Of a DNA stretch of 64,000 nt, positions 32,530 to 44,230 are shown piece by piece (the first letter of the stretch is position 1; the number at the start of each line of letters is the position of its first letter). Source of the DNA: Oopsacas minuta. Taxonomy: Eukaryota > Porifera > Hexactinellida > Lyssacinosida > Leucopsacidae. The position numbers were made by a program, and so were the translations under genes. Under the pieces are notes generated by a model. That model was not told the DNA's origin, ran no database searches, and worked only from the letters and a program-made list of their open reading frames with translations. The DNA is taken from assembly GCA_024704765.1 (NCBI GenBank), contig JAKMXF010000111.1, forward strand, positions 636,619-700,618, read 5' to 3'.

Positions 32530-33051
32530 ATGTTCTACAAGATAATTCTAGATCATGAGATTCTATTACATCCGAAATACTTTGGTCCGGACATCAAGGA
32601 GGTTATGAGAAAGAAGTTATACTCCGAGGTGGAAGGCTCTTGTTCTGGGAAATATGGATTCGTGATAGCAGTGACCCGTATTTTCGATAATCAAGAACCA
32701 GGCCTCCTTCAGCCTGGGAGAGGGTTTGTAGTGTTTAAACTGAAATATGAAGCTGTTGTATTCCGTCCTATTAAAGGAGAGGTTTTAGAAGCGATTGTAA
32801 CACAAGTTAATAAAGTTGGACTTTTCACTCAAATAGGTCCTTTGAATTGTTTCGTATCAAAACATTGTATACCCACTGAAGTGAAGTTTGATCAGAATAC
32901 AAACCCTCCCTGTTACAGGAACGATGACGGAGATACGACCATACAGGAGGGCAGCTGTATCCGTCTTAGAATAGTTGGTACTCGTGTTAACGCTATGGAT
33001 ATTTTTGCTATTGGTTCACTAATGGAGGATTATTTGGGTGGCATTAGTTGA
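32530..33051 (+). CDS. POLR2G: RNA polymerase II subunit RPB7
   Basis: RPB7 with RPB4 forms the stalk of RNA polymerase II and contacts nascent RNA. This intronless gene gives 173 residues (human 172) and is conserved end to end: [76 protein letters not shown] and the terminal [16 protein letters not shown]. The N-terminal half is the tip domain and the C-terminal half the S1/OB fold. Confidence 0.97.
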   Translation: MFYKIILDHEILLHPKYFGPDIKEVMRKKLYSEVEGSCSGKYGFVIAVTRIFDNQEPGLLQPGRGFVVFKLKYEAVVFRPIKGEVLEAIVTQVNKVGLFTQIGPLNCFVSKHCIPTEVKFDQNTNPPCYRNDDGDTTIQEGSCIRLRIVGTRVNAMDIFAIGSLMEDYLGGIS

Positions 33052-33522
33052 TATATTTCTCAGGCAGAGTAAGCTATTCAGATGCATGCATGCAAGCTTT
33101 ATATTTTATGTGTTTTCATTGTGAATGTCACCAATTATCTGGTCAATAGCTATAACTGAACTGTGTCACTAGATGTGTCCACTAATCAGAAATAGATTAT
33201 TTTAGAAATATCAAAATAAATTCCATAACATATTGGAATAATTTGCATTGTATTTTTCGGTTTAACAACAGCATGTAGAACACGCTACCAAATCTAGTTT
33301 AGTAAACTAATCATTTTCTTACTTACACCTTCCATACAATAATCACACTGTTATATAATTAATATGTTTTAATATATTTTTGTATTTCAAATCATACAAA
33401 CTCTTAAAACACTAAAAGCTTTAATAAAAATATACACTTATATGGAATTGTTGTACAAATGAGTTTTGGTTGTTAAAATTGGGGATTGCTAGACGTTTGG
33501 TTGGGAAACTAGTAGTGATTCC
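33052..33522. other. Convergent intergenic spacer
   Basis: A 471-bp AT-rich gap between the 3' ends of POLR2G and the TGF-beta-type gene. Nothing recognisable beyond A/T-rich 3'-end sequence. Confidence 0.5.
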
Positions 33523-36482
33523 TTATCGACAAGAACAAGATCTGACTATTACATCTGGAATTTTCGCTGTTACTGGTTCATTTTGAGCATCAAAATAGAC
33601 AACATTAAGTGATCCGTATTCATTGGGGACACAACATGGTCCTATATGTTTGTTATTATTTGTCGCGTATTTGTACAGAATATCGTAGAATAGATTATTT
33701 TCTGTGTGCCAGTTAAGAGGACATGTACCAGCACAGTAGTTTGCATTGAATGAAGTAGGCGTTTGTATGTAATCCCACCCTAGGTCTTCTTTAAAATTTA
33801 TTTCCAATGGTCTGACACAACATTTCTTCTCATTTCTACCTAAACAGTATCGTGAGGAAACAGCTCTCCGAGATCTCCTGGCCTCAGCGTCTCGCTCGTC
33901 ATAAGACTGTATTATAATTCTTGCTTTGCTCTTCCCTTCATCAACAAGCCTAGTTATCTTCTTGCCATTCTTCAATACTGCTATTCTAATATTAAAACTA
34001 AGCGATATATCCCCACTCCTTGATTTCAGCTCCTTCTTGACAAGATTCTGTAGGTATTTGGTAATATCCAGTGTGTATGTATCCGCACGAAATGCTATGG
34101 TCTTCTTAAGAACCAGCATCTCGTTCCCTTCCTGTGAAATGCACAGCACTAGCTTATGAACGTTAGTAGGTAATTCTGGAAACAAACTCAATTCCTTTCC
34201 AAGTCGCAATCTGAGTTTAGATTTGTAAATGTTTTTGTTTTTTGACAGTATTGTGAGATTGAACATAAGATAGCTGTGTGCGTAGATAGCAGATTGTTGT
34301 GAATCCTTCTGAGTTATCCCTAATAATATTAAAACCGATAAAATATCGTAGCATATTCATTACCATAATTTGAGTCTAGGTAGGTCTGTTCACACTTTTT
34401 AGTCCAAATATTAATAAAGATAAGTTGTAAAGGAATCACGGTTATTTCTATTGAGGTCTGTTATATGCTCATTCAAATACTAAAGTGTTCGACTGATGGT
34501 AGGAAATAGGATTGAGTTATTGATTACTGTAATTGGATTTGGATTTGGAAGCCTTTAATTAGTCTAATGTTCAAGGAGATTATTTACTCGAAGTATGCCA
34601 GCTGATTGAGTTTTTGTAAATTCAAAAGGTTATTAACGGAGCCCAGCTGGGATGTCACTACATGCCATATGTCATAGTATGTATCTCCGATTACTCAAAA
34701 TAAACAGAGAATAAGTCTTATTACTAATTCTCTGTTTTAGAGTTTCTCTACCTTAAGAGCCATTGAATGGTTAAACATATTTCTAATCAGTGAGGAAACT
34801 TGTATGGTCTTCAGGCGACAATTTCTATTGCAAATTTATGAGATTTGGTCATAAAAATTCCGCAATTTCAGTCTTGACTTGCACTAAGGGAAGCCCAATG
34901 CATATATTAGGAATGCAGATAACATTCCTTACGTAAACCAGCTTTTGGGTTTCACTGCTATTGATCTATTCAGCCACTTCAATTAGCAAATTAGCCCATC
35001 TTAATATTAGCAGTTATTCTTGGGTATTCCACTTAGAAATTTATCAAAATAATTAGTCATGTCGCGTACGATAGCAAAATATTTTATATTATTAATTGCT
35101 AATTGATATATTTTAATTTTCGTACATAAACAACAAGCACAAATTCTGTTAATTCGCAATTAATATAATTCCAGTTACTTTATTGATATTCTCTATTATT
35201 TAGTTTTCCGAATCAGAGCCACTAATAACAAATCTTATATTTTGTATAATAATGTCTATTAAGCTAATCCGATAGTTTTCATCAACAAGTTTTAAACATG
35301 TATAGTAGTCCTTCCATATGGCTATCAGTAATCCCATATGGTATATTTCATAGCCTATGACCTTCATGTAGACTTATAGCTTAGTTGAAATTTGCTCTTG
35401 GCATCGTTGCTATCTATTTTCTATGGTTGCTCCTTCAAATTGCCAAATTTGAACTTTTTCAACAGTTACAGTCGTTTGCATAGGAACAATTTTTGCTAGT
35501 AATTATTTGTTAGTAATATCATAAATGCTAGTTATTGTACATCTGAATGACTGCGTATGAAGTCTCATACCGTAACTACACATATATACTTCCAGTAATT
35601 TGGTTTTCATGATAATAACTTTGTGGGAGATTCCATTAGATGAGCGTATTGTTTACCCTGTTTACAGGAACTAACAGCACTAGAGAGTAAATATAAATTG
35701 TTTACGTCCCTATTAATCGATTGACAGTCCTTTGTATACTACAAATAGTGTATTCGTCACCTTAAGGTAACTATATTTGCTTTCTAACCTCAATGCTATT
35801 TTGCAGATTTTAGATGTTTCAAAATAGCACAAAATTTAGTTCATACAATAAGTATGCCAAAATTATTGAATGAGTGACATTGACTGTCTCTATTGCATTG
35901 CAATTGAATATATGATCGTTAGTAAATTACCATTTCTTCTAGAGACAACATTCAATTTTGATTTTGTTGTGGATATATCTCTTCCACACACACAGTACCC
36001 GGTTTATTTGTGTAAATATAATTATTGAAGCGATGCATTACTCTCACACTTTCGAACTTATCCTTTTTTGATCAAATTCATTTTTTCCAACAACAAGAAA
36101 TATTACGGAATTGGAACTTACCGAATTTGTGTCTTGTCTGTGTGACAGTATGTGTTGTGATAGGCATGGCATAGTAAGGAGCTGTGTGAGTGGTACTACT
36201 TGCTACTTGCAGAGATGAAAAGTCTTCCAACATGCTCACTGATAACTCTCTTGGAGCTGTGACATTCGGCGCTTCACTTAGATCTAGTTTTGCTAGAATT
36301 TCCTTTTTGAGAGATTCAATTCGACTATACTTTTCTAAAACTTTATTTCTGACACATAAATTATTATCTGACCCGTTGGCAGTGCTGCTGTCATCACAAT
36401 TGACATTCTCTGTCGTCACAATAGCGTATAACACATCATGTAGCAACAGAGAAAATAAAATGGCTTTATATAATAGTTTCAT
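33523..36482 (-). CDS. TGF-beta-type secreted ligand with latency-like prodomain
   Basis: Two exons on the minus strand, 36482-36122 and 34319-33523, join in phase across a 1.8-kb intron to give about 385 residues (human TGFB1 390). Exon 1 has a signal peptide (MKLLYKAILFSLLLHDVLYA) and a prodomain start with a cysteine then CVRNKVLEKYSRIESLKKEI, resembling the latency-associated peptide helix. The RRSRR furin site releases a 113-residue mature domain with nine cysteines in the TGF-beta pattern: YC, KKCCV, NYCAGTC, GPCCVP and SCSC at the end. ETWDY-like DLGWDYIQTP and DVIVRSC also match TGFB1-3. An upstream Met (position 36530) is possible, but the signal peptide starts at 36482. It would signal through TGF-beta receptor kinases and Smads. 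Confidence 0.9.
34320..36121 (-). other. Large intron of the TGF-beta-type gene
   Basis: This 1802-bp intron has a canonical donor (GTAAGT on the minus strand) and a TTATTAG acceptor. It contains no convincing ORF on either strand. It is one of the few large introns here with neither an embedded gene nor a recognised repeat, so it could harbour regulatory sequence. Confidence 0.6.
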
Positions 36483-38594
36483 TTGCTTTACTCTCTTTTG
36501 TTCTTTGCCGCGAATGTTTATATAGTCCACGTGTAGCAGTGTGCTGTATAGAGCCTATAGAGATCAAGCCCACTAAGTCCTTCGTTATCTTTGGTTCGTA
36601 AAATTGTAAGTAGTTAGTCCCAGGAAGAATCTTATTGCATATCTTTGTAGTGCTTAAATAACAGCACAGAACATCTGGGATGGAGAAACCTATGCTAATA
36701 AAAGTTTTCAGATATGATTAAGAATGCCCGGTGTCATTTCTCTTATATTGGTTCTTAGCTGTTTGTTTTTAATGAAATATTTGGTGGTTTCTATAGCAAT
36801 TAATTCTGTATTATTCGCCTACGATAAATAGCTACTGATTGGATACATATATCAATTTTATTGTATAAAGCCAATACATGGTTTTGGTGAAAATTCCATT
36901 ACTATTATTCTACACTTGGAATTCTTAGAGTTGTTTGCGAAATTATTAATCTATCTTCTCCGTGACACAAATACTCCTCTCCGAATTCAAATTATTTTAA
37001 TTAGGTCCCATAGCTATTTGTTGGATTGCTACGTAATCTATTATGTAATCTATCTAATCAACATTCTATAAGAGAAATCTTATTGATTTGTATATCAAAT
37101 AGAATAATTTTCTTATGATTAATCTCAGTAAATATTCTCAATTACATTCTTTCCTAATCCCAAAAATTTTACTTTCAATGACCACATTCTTTTTGAGATT
37201 TTCATTGTCAGGCATTACAGCTAAAGAAGCTCTTTCCTGTTAAGTAGAATTGGAATGTATTTGACTTGACATATTTTGTAACATTCTCTGTAGGTACTTT
37301 AGTGATACGTAACTATGTCTCCTGATTTAATTCATAGTATCAGCTTTGAATTTTGAATTTAATGCACTTTCTTTAACACAAATACCAATATTGGAATTTA
37401 GCCGATTCTGTTCTCATTGGTAGGGCATTGTAGCATGTAGGGGACTGGAAGTGTATGTCTTTAAGAATTAATGCGGGTCGGGTTGACTGAATAAGACCGA
37501 ATTTACAGTGTGAAAAATAGATTTTTCTAAGACTGGAATAAGACCGAATGGAATAAGATACGCCTTACAGGAGCAGTAACGCGACCCCCTAAAGGGGGCC
37601 CCGGCGAAACGCTCAATATCATTGATGAAGTAGGTAATGGGGTGGATTCGGTCTTATTCATGTTTCCCATGCGGGTCCATTGAAGTTTGGTATTCGGTCC
37701 TAGATTATTGATGGTATAATTGATCTTTGGCGTTTTCAAAGGCTAATTTCCAATTTGATATAACATGTGGTATGCAATATTTCCGATGGAATTTGATCCT
37801 ATATCGATTTATTGAGGTAAATCCGGGTTAATTGAGACATTAATTTCAAATTAAGTGACTTTGATTGATTAATAAATTATCAGCTTTGCCACTATCAAGA
37901 TTTCTCTATTCGCAGATTCATCAGTCTGACAATTAATTGGCCCAAACTGCTAATTACATTCTAGACTTATTTCGAATTTTATCAGAACCTGCTCGAGCCC
38001 ATATAATCTAGGTTTATCACTACTATTATTCAAAGTTTAATGTCCAATTCTGATTGAGATTTACTTAGTGGCAATTAATATATACAAAATAATAATAATA
38101 ATTGAGCAGATGTGAATTATATTTGAAATAGAGTGATCATTCTAACGGCCTCAGGCCTTGAAAGGAAGGCCTTAACGTGACAATTGAACATAACACTATA
38201 ATCTCGTGTTCCCATTGAAAATTGATGGCAAAGAGTCTGTGTAATGAATAATAGCTAGTAATGGCAATAACTTTCGACTGACATCTTAATTGAAATTTAA
38301 TTACTAACTCTGAGGTAGTGTTAATTAGGTTTCTATCGAAATATATTGTTTTAGGGGAATTTCTTAAACCCTGTTAATGGTTGTATATTATATGAATTAT
38401 TCATGCTTTCTTCCTTTGGGGAGTTAAGTTTGTTTGAGAATTCCTGGAGCACGAATTAATAAGTTTGTTATGGAATATAACTTTTACGTATTCTGTTAAT
38501 ATGTATATTGTCTGCTCTGTAATAAAAGGATCCTTTATTCTATACCCTGAACCAAAATATCAGTCCTGATTAGTTAGCTATATACGCTTCACAG
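36483..38594. other. Gene-poor region
   Basis: About 2.1 kb upstream of the TGF-beta-type gene without a supported gene, exceptional for this window. It includes the inverted-repeat segment at 37489-37659 and a GGCCTCAGGCCTT / AAGGCCTT hairpin near 38150. Promoter and enhancer sequence for the ligand gene is a reasonable guess only. Confidence 0.5.
37489..37659. repeat. Foldback-like inverted-repeat segment
   Basis: The 14-mer GAATAAGACCGAAT occurs at 37489-37502 and 37536-37549 and in exact inverted form at 37646-37659. Between them is a GC-rich island with a CCCCC-TAAA-GGGGG hairpin at 37585-37598, unlike the AT-rich surroundings. This may be a small foldback transposable element. Confidence 0.55.
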
Positions 38595-40809
38595 ATGGAG
38601 GAGAAGCTGAGAGATACTGTTGAGTCTAAGGTTAACTCATCTACAGGATTGTGTAATGAATGTACACGTTATCAAGCTCCAGGTATGCTATTCATTATAT
38701 TACTCAATATACTGGAAGAACGATCATTATGTAGTAAATATGAGTTGTATGAAAGATTAAAGTTCTTTGAAATATTCAATTTCCCGGAGTAGAGATAATG
38801 TTAATTCTACACTGCATATTCCCCAGCTATTAATCTCTTGGATCTACTTAGTTAATCCTTGATAGAATGTAATATATTGCAATGCAATTTACCTATCAAA
38901 CTATTCCTAGAGAATAATTACACTGAAAAGTTATACAACACAAGGTTCCAAGATGTAGAGAAGATGATTGATACTACCATACAGATATGCCATATGCGAG
39001 GCTCGGTGGAAGCACAGACTGGGAGCATAATTACAGTCTGTGACGAGCTGTTACGGCTGCTAAAAATGACATGTTACGGTGTGTTATTAATTAACAAATA
39101 CACTTTATATTATGTTATATGAACTCGGTTATTATCTGTTGTTTAAGACCGCAGGCTTTGTTCGTAACATAAACTTTGAAATAATTCAATATGCGAGTAC
39201 AGAGTAGGTATTTGAAACTTCCTATGATAATGCAAGATATTCCATCTGATACTTATCATCCAGGCTTGCTAATTTATGTAATTTTTGGTTAATTATACTT
39301 TTGTTTCGCGTTTTTAGAAAACTTTGAGTTAGCTAAGAAAGTTGAACAACTAACTGACGAATCTAATCGCGAAATCCGCAGAGTTGGTAAGTATAATATC
39401 TGAATTGGTTACTCCTTGGATCTTAAAGTTATATGCTATTCAGATGATAAGGTGAAGTATTTGGATTTGGAACAGAAAATTACGAAGAGAAATTTAAAAA
39501 CTGTGAGAAAGAAATCACGAACAAGTAAGCATTTAATAAATAAAATAAAATAAAATGGAGTATTAATGATATCATCTATAGATACCCCTCACCCTTACAA
39601 ACCTCCTGAAGAACCAATAATTAAACATGAGCATAATAGCAACAGAGTTATCACTACTGATTATGACTCACTCAAGTCACTCTGCAGGGTAGATTATATT
39701 TCTCTAAGTAATACTGTACTTTCTATCTTCTCTCATCTAACTGTGAATAGCCTTGTTTCCCCAATATTTATCAGAAATCTGAATTGATTATCAGTCAATT
39801 TTGGTACTCGTCATTGGAAAATTTCCAGTTTGTATTTTTTGAATTCTCATAATAATTGGCCATCAAGTTGCTTCAACTTTTATTAATTAGTTAAAATATA
39901 GAATCTCCGATATTCTGCTAACTATTTTCTTTACAAATAATTTCTTCTTGCTGTTACCAACTCTTAACACTGCTTTTACCTATAATTTGTATCCTTAGAA
40001 AGAAAGAATTCTGAGATTATACAAATATTTCTGATAAACTATCAATTTCTTGCTTTGCGTCATATACACTTAGGTTTCGTTAATAAGATACGAAGGAGAT
40101 AACATTTTTATCTTCATCATACGCTTACTGTCTACCTCATCTCTCCTTTCTTGTATTTCTAGTCATCTGGGAAGTTAGACTTAGAATTTATGCTCCGTAT
40201 GAACCAATTAATGTCTGACTTTGTACAAGACACTCATACTAACGAGTAAGTTATAAATTAGTTAACGTATGTTATATGAAATAGTTCATTTGTTATACCG
40301 TTAGGTTAAATCTACCTCCCATGGGACAGCTAGAGTGTGAAGCGGTAAGTAAAGGGATATCTTTATAATCTCAAATATAGCATGTGTTCTAGGCCAATAT
40401 CAATGTATGAACAGTTCTAATTTCGAAACGAAGTCTTCACAATTCTCTGAGAAAATTTGACGAATATTCTATTCGTATCAGATTTAATGCCTCAATATTT
40501 AGGTGACTAAACTTGCACAAGTTTATAAACTTCGTTATCGGTTTAACAAGACAAGAGCTCAATCATCAACCACCTATCTTATCAAGGCCAGGTATGTTAT
40601 TGTATACATTACTTATTTCTTATTCAGATTAACCCTCTCTTTTCATTGATAGACAAACAACAATGCCAGCCTCAGGAGAAGTAGATCTAATCTTAAACTC
40701 ATTTGCAGACATGAGGTAGTACCCTGTTTATTAGACTCATTCATTTGTTAGATAATTTGATAATTTGTTTTACAGTAATAATTCCATTGACCAGAAGCAA
40801 ATGGACTAG
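38595..40809 (+). CDS. Coiled-coil protein with degenerate R3H-like domain (10 exons)
   Basis: I do not recognise an orthologue. Exons 38595-38682, 38866-39078, 39318-39386, 39444-39524, 39582-39688, 40163-40245, 40305-40344, 40503-40591, 40653-40715 and 40776-40809 join in consistent phase to about 288 residues. The N-terminus has CNECTRYQ and further cysteines, the middle is helical and basic (ENFELAKKVEQLTDESNREI). Near residues 190-255 the pattern FMLRMNQLMSDFVQD, LNLPPMGQLE, AVTKLAQVYKL and TTYLIKAR follows the R3H nucleic-acid-binding fold (LPPM, then the helix leading to the Y.L element). The signature Arg and His are replaced by Cys and Thr, so nucleic-acid binding may be lost. It is the most intron-rich complete gene of the right half. 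Confidence 0.55.
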
Positions 40810-41217
40810 CAATTTGTAGAAAGAATTGAATGCTTATTCTATAGCTGAATAATCACCGTGAATGTTCCTCACATAGAGTGGTGTAGTTTATTGATTATAT
40901 CTTGATGCAGCTCTCCCCATCCTTCAATTGGACATTTCAGGTCTTCTAGAAGTAGTAACTATCCCCAATTTTATGCATTGTAGCATCACACACACACAAT
41001 ACCATAGTCATTTCTATTTTGCTTTATGTAATTATTGAAACAACTCTTTAGAAATTTATTTAATTCAGTGCTTGCCGCGGTTATAAGAACACCGGGTATA
41101 AGATAAAAGCATCATCCTCTGAAGATACTTCTCATATTTTCTGTATAGTTTCTGTTCTTAAAACCGGCATCCACTGTACAAACTTTCTATTTACAGCGAT
41201 TGAATTATTGTTGAAGT
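40810..41217. other. Intergenic spacer
   Basis: 408 bp between the R3H-like gene and RGP1. A CCGCGGTTATAAGAACACCG stretch near 41078 resembles the ends of MITE-like elements seen elsewhere, but I cannot define an element. Confidence 0.4.
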
Positions 41218-42456
41218 ATGTCAGGGCCTAAACCTGCAGTAGAACTTAAAGCCTGGCTAGAGGGAGGTAGAGTATTCCTAACTGATCAAGAGCTGCACTG
41301 CTTCATAACATTGACTAACATCAGTGATAATGAGAGGAGGTCAAGTTCAAGCTCTGACACAGAGAGTGAGCATGTCAACCCACGACTAGCTTGGCTAGGA
41401 GCACAGATATATTGTATCTGTGTAATAAACGAATCAAGAGTCCTACCGCCGAAAGTACGAAGACTGACAGACCCTAATACAGCTTCACCAACTACAAGTT
41501 TTGTTCCTACATCTGGTGAGAAGGGATACTGTATACACTCTACTCCTAGCACGATATTGTTATGTGACCTTCCTCTTAATCCCCAGCAGAGTAAGACTGT
41601 TACTTATCACGAGAAGATACCACTAGGTCCCCCTTCATTCTCTGGGGGTATGGTCCGATATGTGTACAAACTTGTAGTAGGAGCTCAGATTGTAGGGAGA
41701 AGTGCTAAGCTGATTAAACTGCCTCTTCAAGTGATTCCTCTCACCAACAAACTGTATATAAGGAGTCCTGCTATCACAGAAGTTCTGCAGACGAACCCTG
41801 ATGGTATCGCTAACCCCTTCATTGTACCTCTGACCAAACAGTCGAAGGAAAAGTCTAACGCTTTTATAGCTAGTGTACAAGAAGCACTATTCGACGAGTC
41901 TTCTAGGAAGAGTACTCGCTCTTATAACCTTAAACAAGGGATAGAGCAGGGAGATATCATATGTACGGTATACATTGTGAAGCCTGTACATGCGTTAGGA
42001 GATGAGATTGTTATCAGTTTGGACTTCAAGCAAGCTACGAAATTACGTTCAGCTAGAGTAATAGTATTTCTAGAAACAGTAGAAGAAGTTAATCAAGATA
42101 ATCGCAGATCTTCTGGTATTAACTCCCCGGAAAAGTTCCATTACGTCACAGAACATGCTATGCACGCTCAGGACACTATGTTCCTTACAGAGACACACCT
42201 CTCTCTACCTATACCACTCCAAGCTACTCCTAGTTTCAAGACGTCACTTGTCACAGTAAAATGGCAGTTAAGATTTATATTTCTGACAACTGGGCTAGAA
42301 ATATTCAAACCTGATACTGATGGATTCCAGCTGATTAACGCCAATCCGAATGAACTTAAATCTGTCATCTGGGAGCTTCCTGTTGTTGTAATACCTAGTT
42401 ACCCTGGTCCCGCCCTCCTAGACAATCCTGCTCCTTGTGAAGTTATCAGGTTATAA
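41218..42456 (+). CDS. RGP1: RAB6A-GEF complex partner 2 (RGP1)
   Basis: RGP1 has an arrestin-like fold and, with RIC1, forms the exchange factor that activates Rab6 at the Golgi. This intronless gene encodes 412 residues (human 391). Shared blocks are VELKAWLEGGRVFL near the start, LAWLGAQIYCICVINESRVLPP (in part LAWLGAQIYC), GEKGYCIHSTPSTILLCDLP, PPSFSGGMVRYVYKLVVGAQ near 140, LSLPIPLQATPSF near 325 and WELPVVVIP near the end. An Asp/Ser-rich insert near residue 40 is extra. Confidence 0.9.
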   Translation: MSGPKPAVELKAWLEGGRVFLTDQELHCFITLTNISDNERRSSSSSDTESEHVNPRLAWLGAQIYCICVINESRVLPPKVRRLTDPNTASPTTSFVPTSGEKGYCIHSTPSTILLCDLPLNPQQSKTVTYHEKIPLGPPSFSGGMVRYVYKLVVGAQIVGRSAKLIKLPLQVIPLTNKLYIRSPAITEVLQTNPDGIANPFIVPLTKQSKEKSNAFIASVQEALFDESSRKSTRSYNLKQGIEQGDIICTVYIVKPVHALGDEIVISLDFKQATKLRSARVIVFLETVEEVNQDNRRSSGINSPEKFHYVTEHAMHAQDTMFLTETHLSLPIPLQATPSFKTSLVTVKWQLRFIFLTTGLEIFKPDTDGFQLINANPNELKSVIWELPVVVIPSYPGPALLDNPAPCEVIRL

Positions 42457-42567
42457 GTTGTATTTGCACATATTTTGTTATTAGCAAGGTAAATCGGATA
42501 ATATCTGTAACAATATAGGAATTGTATTTACATTTTATAATAATATACTGTTTGTTGTCATAGCTTA

Positions 42568-43935
42568 ATGAGTGCAGGAGAGCAAGAGAGTTTACAGGTC
42601 CTGGTGAAGAGAGGAGAGGACAGATTGTTAGTTATTCTGGAGAGCATTGAGGAGAACAAGAAAATCTTATCTAGATTTAAAGAAGAGGAATATGAACTCA
42701 AATTAAAAATAGAAAATACCTTTGCTAAAATCCTCAGAACAGTAGAAGCAAGGAAAGAGTTTTGTTTCCATAAAATCGATCTTGTCTATCAACCAACTTT
42801 CAATAGACTTGAAAGCACAATTACATATCTCTCCGACCAGATGATCACTCTAGAGAAGGTCTGTGAAGATGCTAAACAGTCGAGAACTATATCTTACAAC
42901 GTAGAGACGATAGAAACTGAGATACAGAGGATACACAATGAAGTACAACAACGGAGAAAGACATTCAACTCTATTCTATCTGACAACACAGTTCTAGGAT
43001 CTATACAACTACCTACTATTAAATTCTCTATTCACTCACAGGTAGACCATGTGCTACAGCATCTGGGTAGTATTACACAAGAGTTACCTATTGAGCGTAA
43101 GAAGATAGGACAGAAATTGAAGGAGGTTGCTCTTGAGTCTGTCTACTCGATGGATTCACGCACTCTCTCACTCGCTATCTTCAAGCCAGGTAGTATGCAG
43201 ATACGTAAAGGTAAGATATACGTAATAAACGAGTATGATAAGTCAGTGTGTATTATCTCAAATCAAGGCAAATTATTGAGTGCTTTTTCATTCGCTAAAT
43301 ATGTACCAGATGACGACTCACAACAGGACCTCGCGGTTAATGATAACTTCTTATTCATTTCTGTCTGGAAGAAAGATTGCATAATTGCTTTTGGGCATGG
43401 TGGTATGTTCTATAAAGAAGTAATCAAACTCACTCCGGGTATAGAGTTCAAATCTCCTTACAGCATGTGTGTGACATCAGCACAACAGCTGGTGATAGCT
43501 GATAGAAAGAACAAACGTGTATTAGTGTGTCATCCAGATCTTAACGGAGCTCAATGCGTTATTATGAATCCTAATATTAAATTGATTATTCATTTGACAG
43601 TCACGAGGGAGGACAACATTCTTTTAGCTAACGACTGTCGTGAGGGACTGAAGCCTATAGAATTCCAGCTGTACAATCTCACCGGTCAGTTGTTGTGCAT
43701 AATGCAACCTAGTACACAGCATGTTATTCAGGGATTAGCTGTGTCTTTCCTTAAACATATTATTTTGAGTTGTGGCAGTGGTAACTCTATTTTCATCTAC
43801 AACACTACTCAGTCACATGTATTACAAATTCCACTAGCTAAAGCTACGTGTGTACGCTACATGTCTGAGAAATATCTGTTCGTGTCCTGTATCAACAGAA
43901 TATTAGTCTATGACCTAGAGCACTTAATGCAGTGA
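42568..43935 (+). CDS. Coiled-coil protein with C-terminal beta-propeller (NHL-like)
   Basis: This intronless 455-residue protein has an N-terminal coiled coil (~1-190) rich in Glu, Lys and Arg with EENKKILSRFKEEEYELK. From ~205 it has repeats like an NHL propeller: GSMQIRKGKIYVINEYDKSV, LAVNDNFLFISVWKKD, SPYSMCVTSAQQLVIADRKN and YMSEKYLFVSCINRILVYD. Like the gene at 18123-19334 it matches the back half of TRIM-NHL proteins without RING or B-box. Sequence similarity between the two is low and the propeller is more divergent here. Function unknown. Confidence 0.7.
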   Translation: MSAGEQESLQVLVKRGEDRLLVILESIEENKKILSRFKEEEYELKLKIENTFAKILRTVEARKEFCFHKIDLVYQPTFNRLESTITYLSDQMITLEKVCEDAKQSRTISYNVETIETEIQRIHNEVQQRRKTFNSILSDNTVLGSIQLPTIKFSIHSQVDHVLQHLGSITQELPIERKKIGQKLKEVALESVYSMDSRTLSLAIFKPGSMQIRKGKIYVINEYDKSVCIISNQGKLLSAFSFAKYVPDDDSQQDLAVNDNFLFISVWKKDCIIAFGHGGMFYKEVIKLTPGIEFKSPYSMCVTSAQQLVIADRKNKRVLVCHPDLNGAQCVIMNPNIKLIIHLTVTREDNILLANDCREGLKPIEFQLYNLTGQLLCIMQPSTQHVIQGLAVSFLKHIILSCGSGNSIFIYNTTQSHVLQIPLAKATCVRYMSEKYLFVSCINRILVYDLEHLMQ

Positions 43936-44230
43936 TCACACTGTTTCACTTATATCTCAGTTATCCACAATACATTTGAATATTTCCCTCGGCTATATTA
44001 CCCTCAGTTTTCAGTATTTTGTAATAATTGCAATAAGATTGGTTTTAATGATATAATAATATTTATTCGGGTTAGCATATGCATATTATAATTACACAAT
44101 ATCACAAAAGTATCTAATTCCCCCAAATACTTCACTTGAGTATTACTAATCAATACATGATAAATCTGAGGTAGTAGATCTACAGTTTTAGCAATAAAGT
44201 TGGTTAGATTGATGCTACAATACTATCTTT

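Noticed and set aside
36190-36525. Plus-strand frame of 111 codons
   Set aside because: It is antisense to the signal peptide/prodomain exon of the TGF-beta-type ligand, which has homology and good splice phase.
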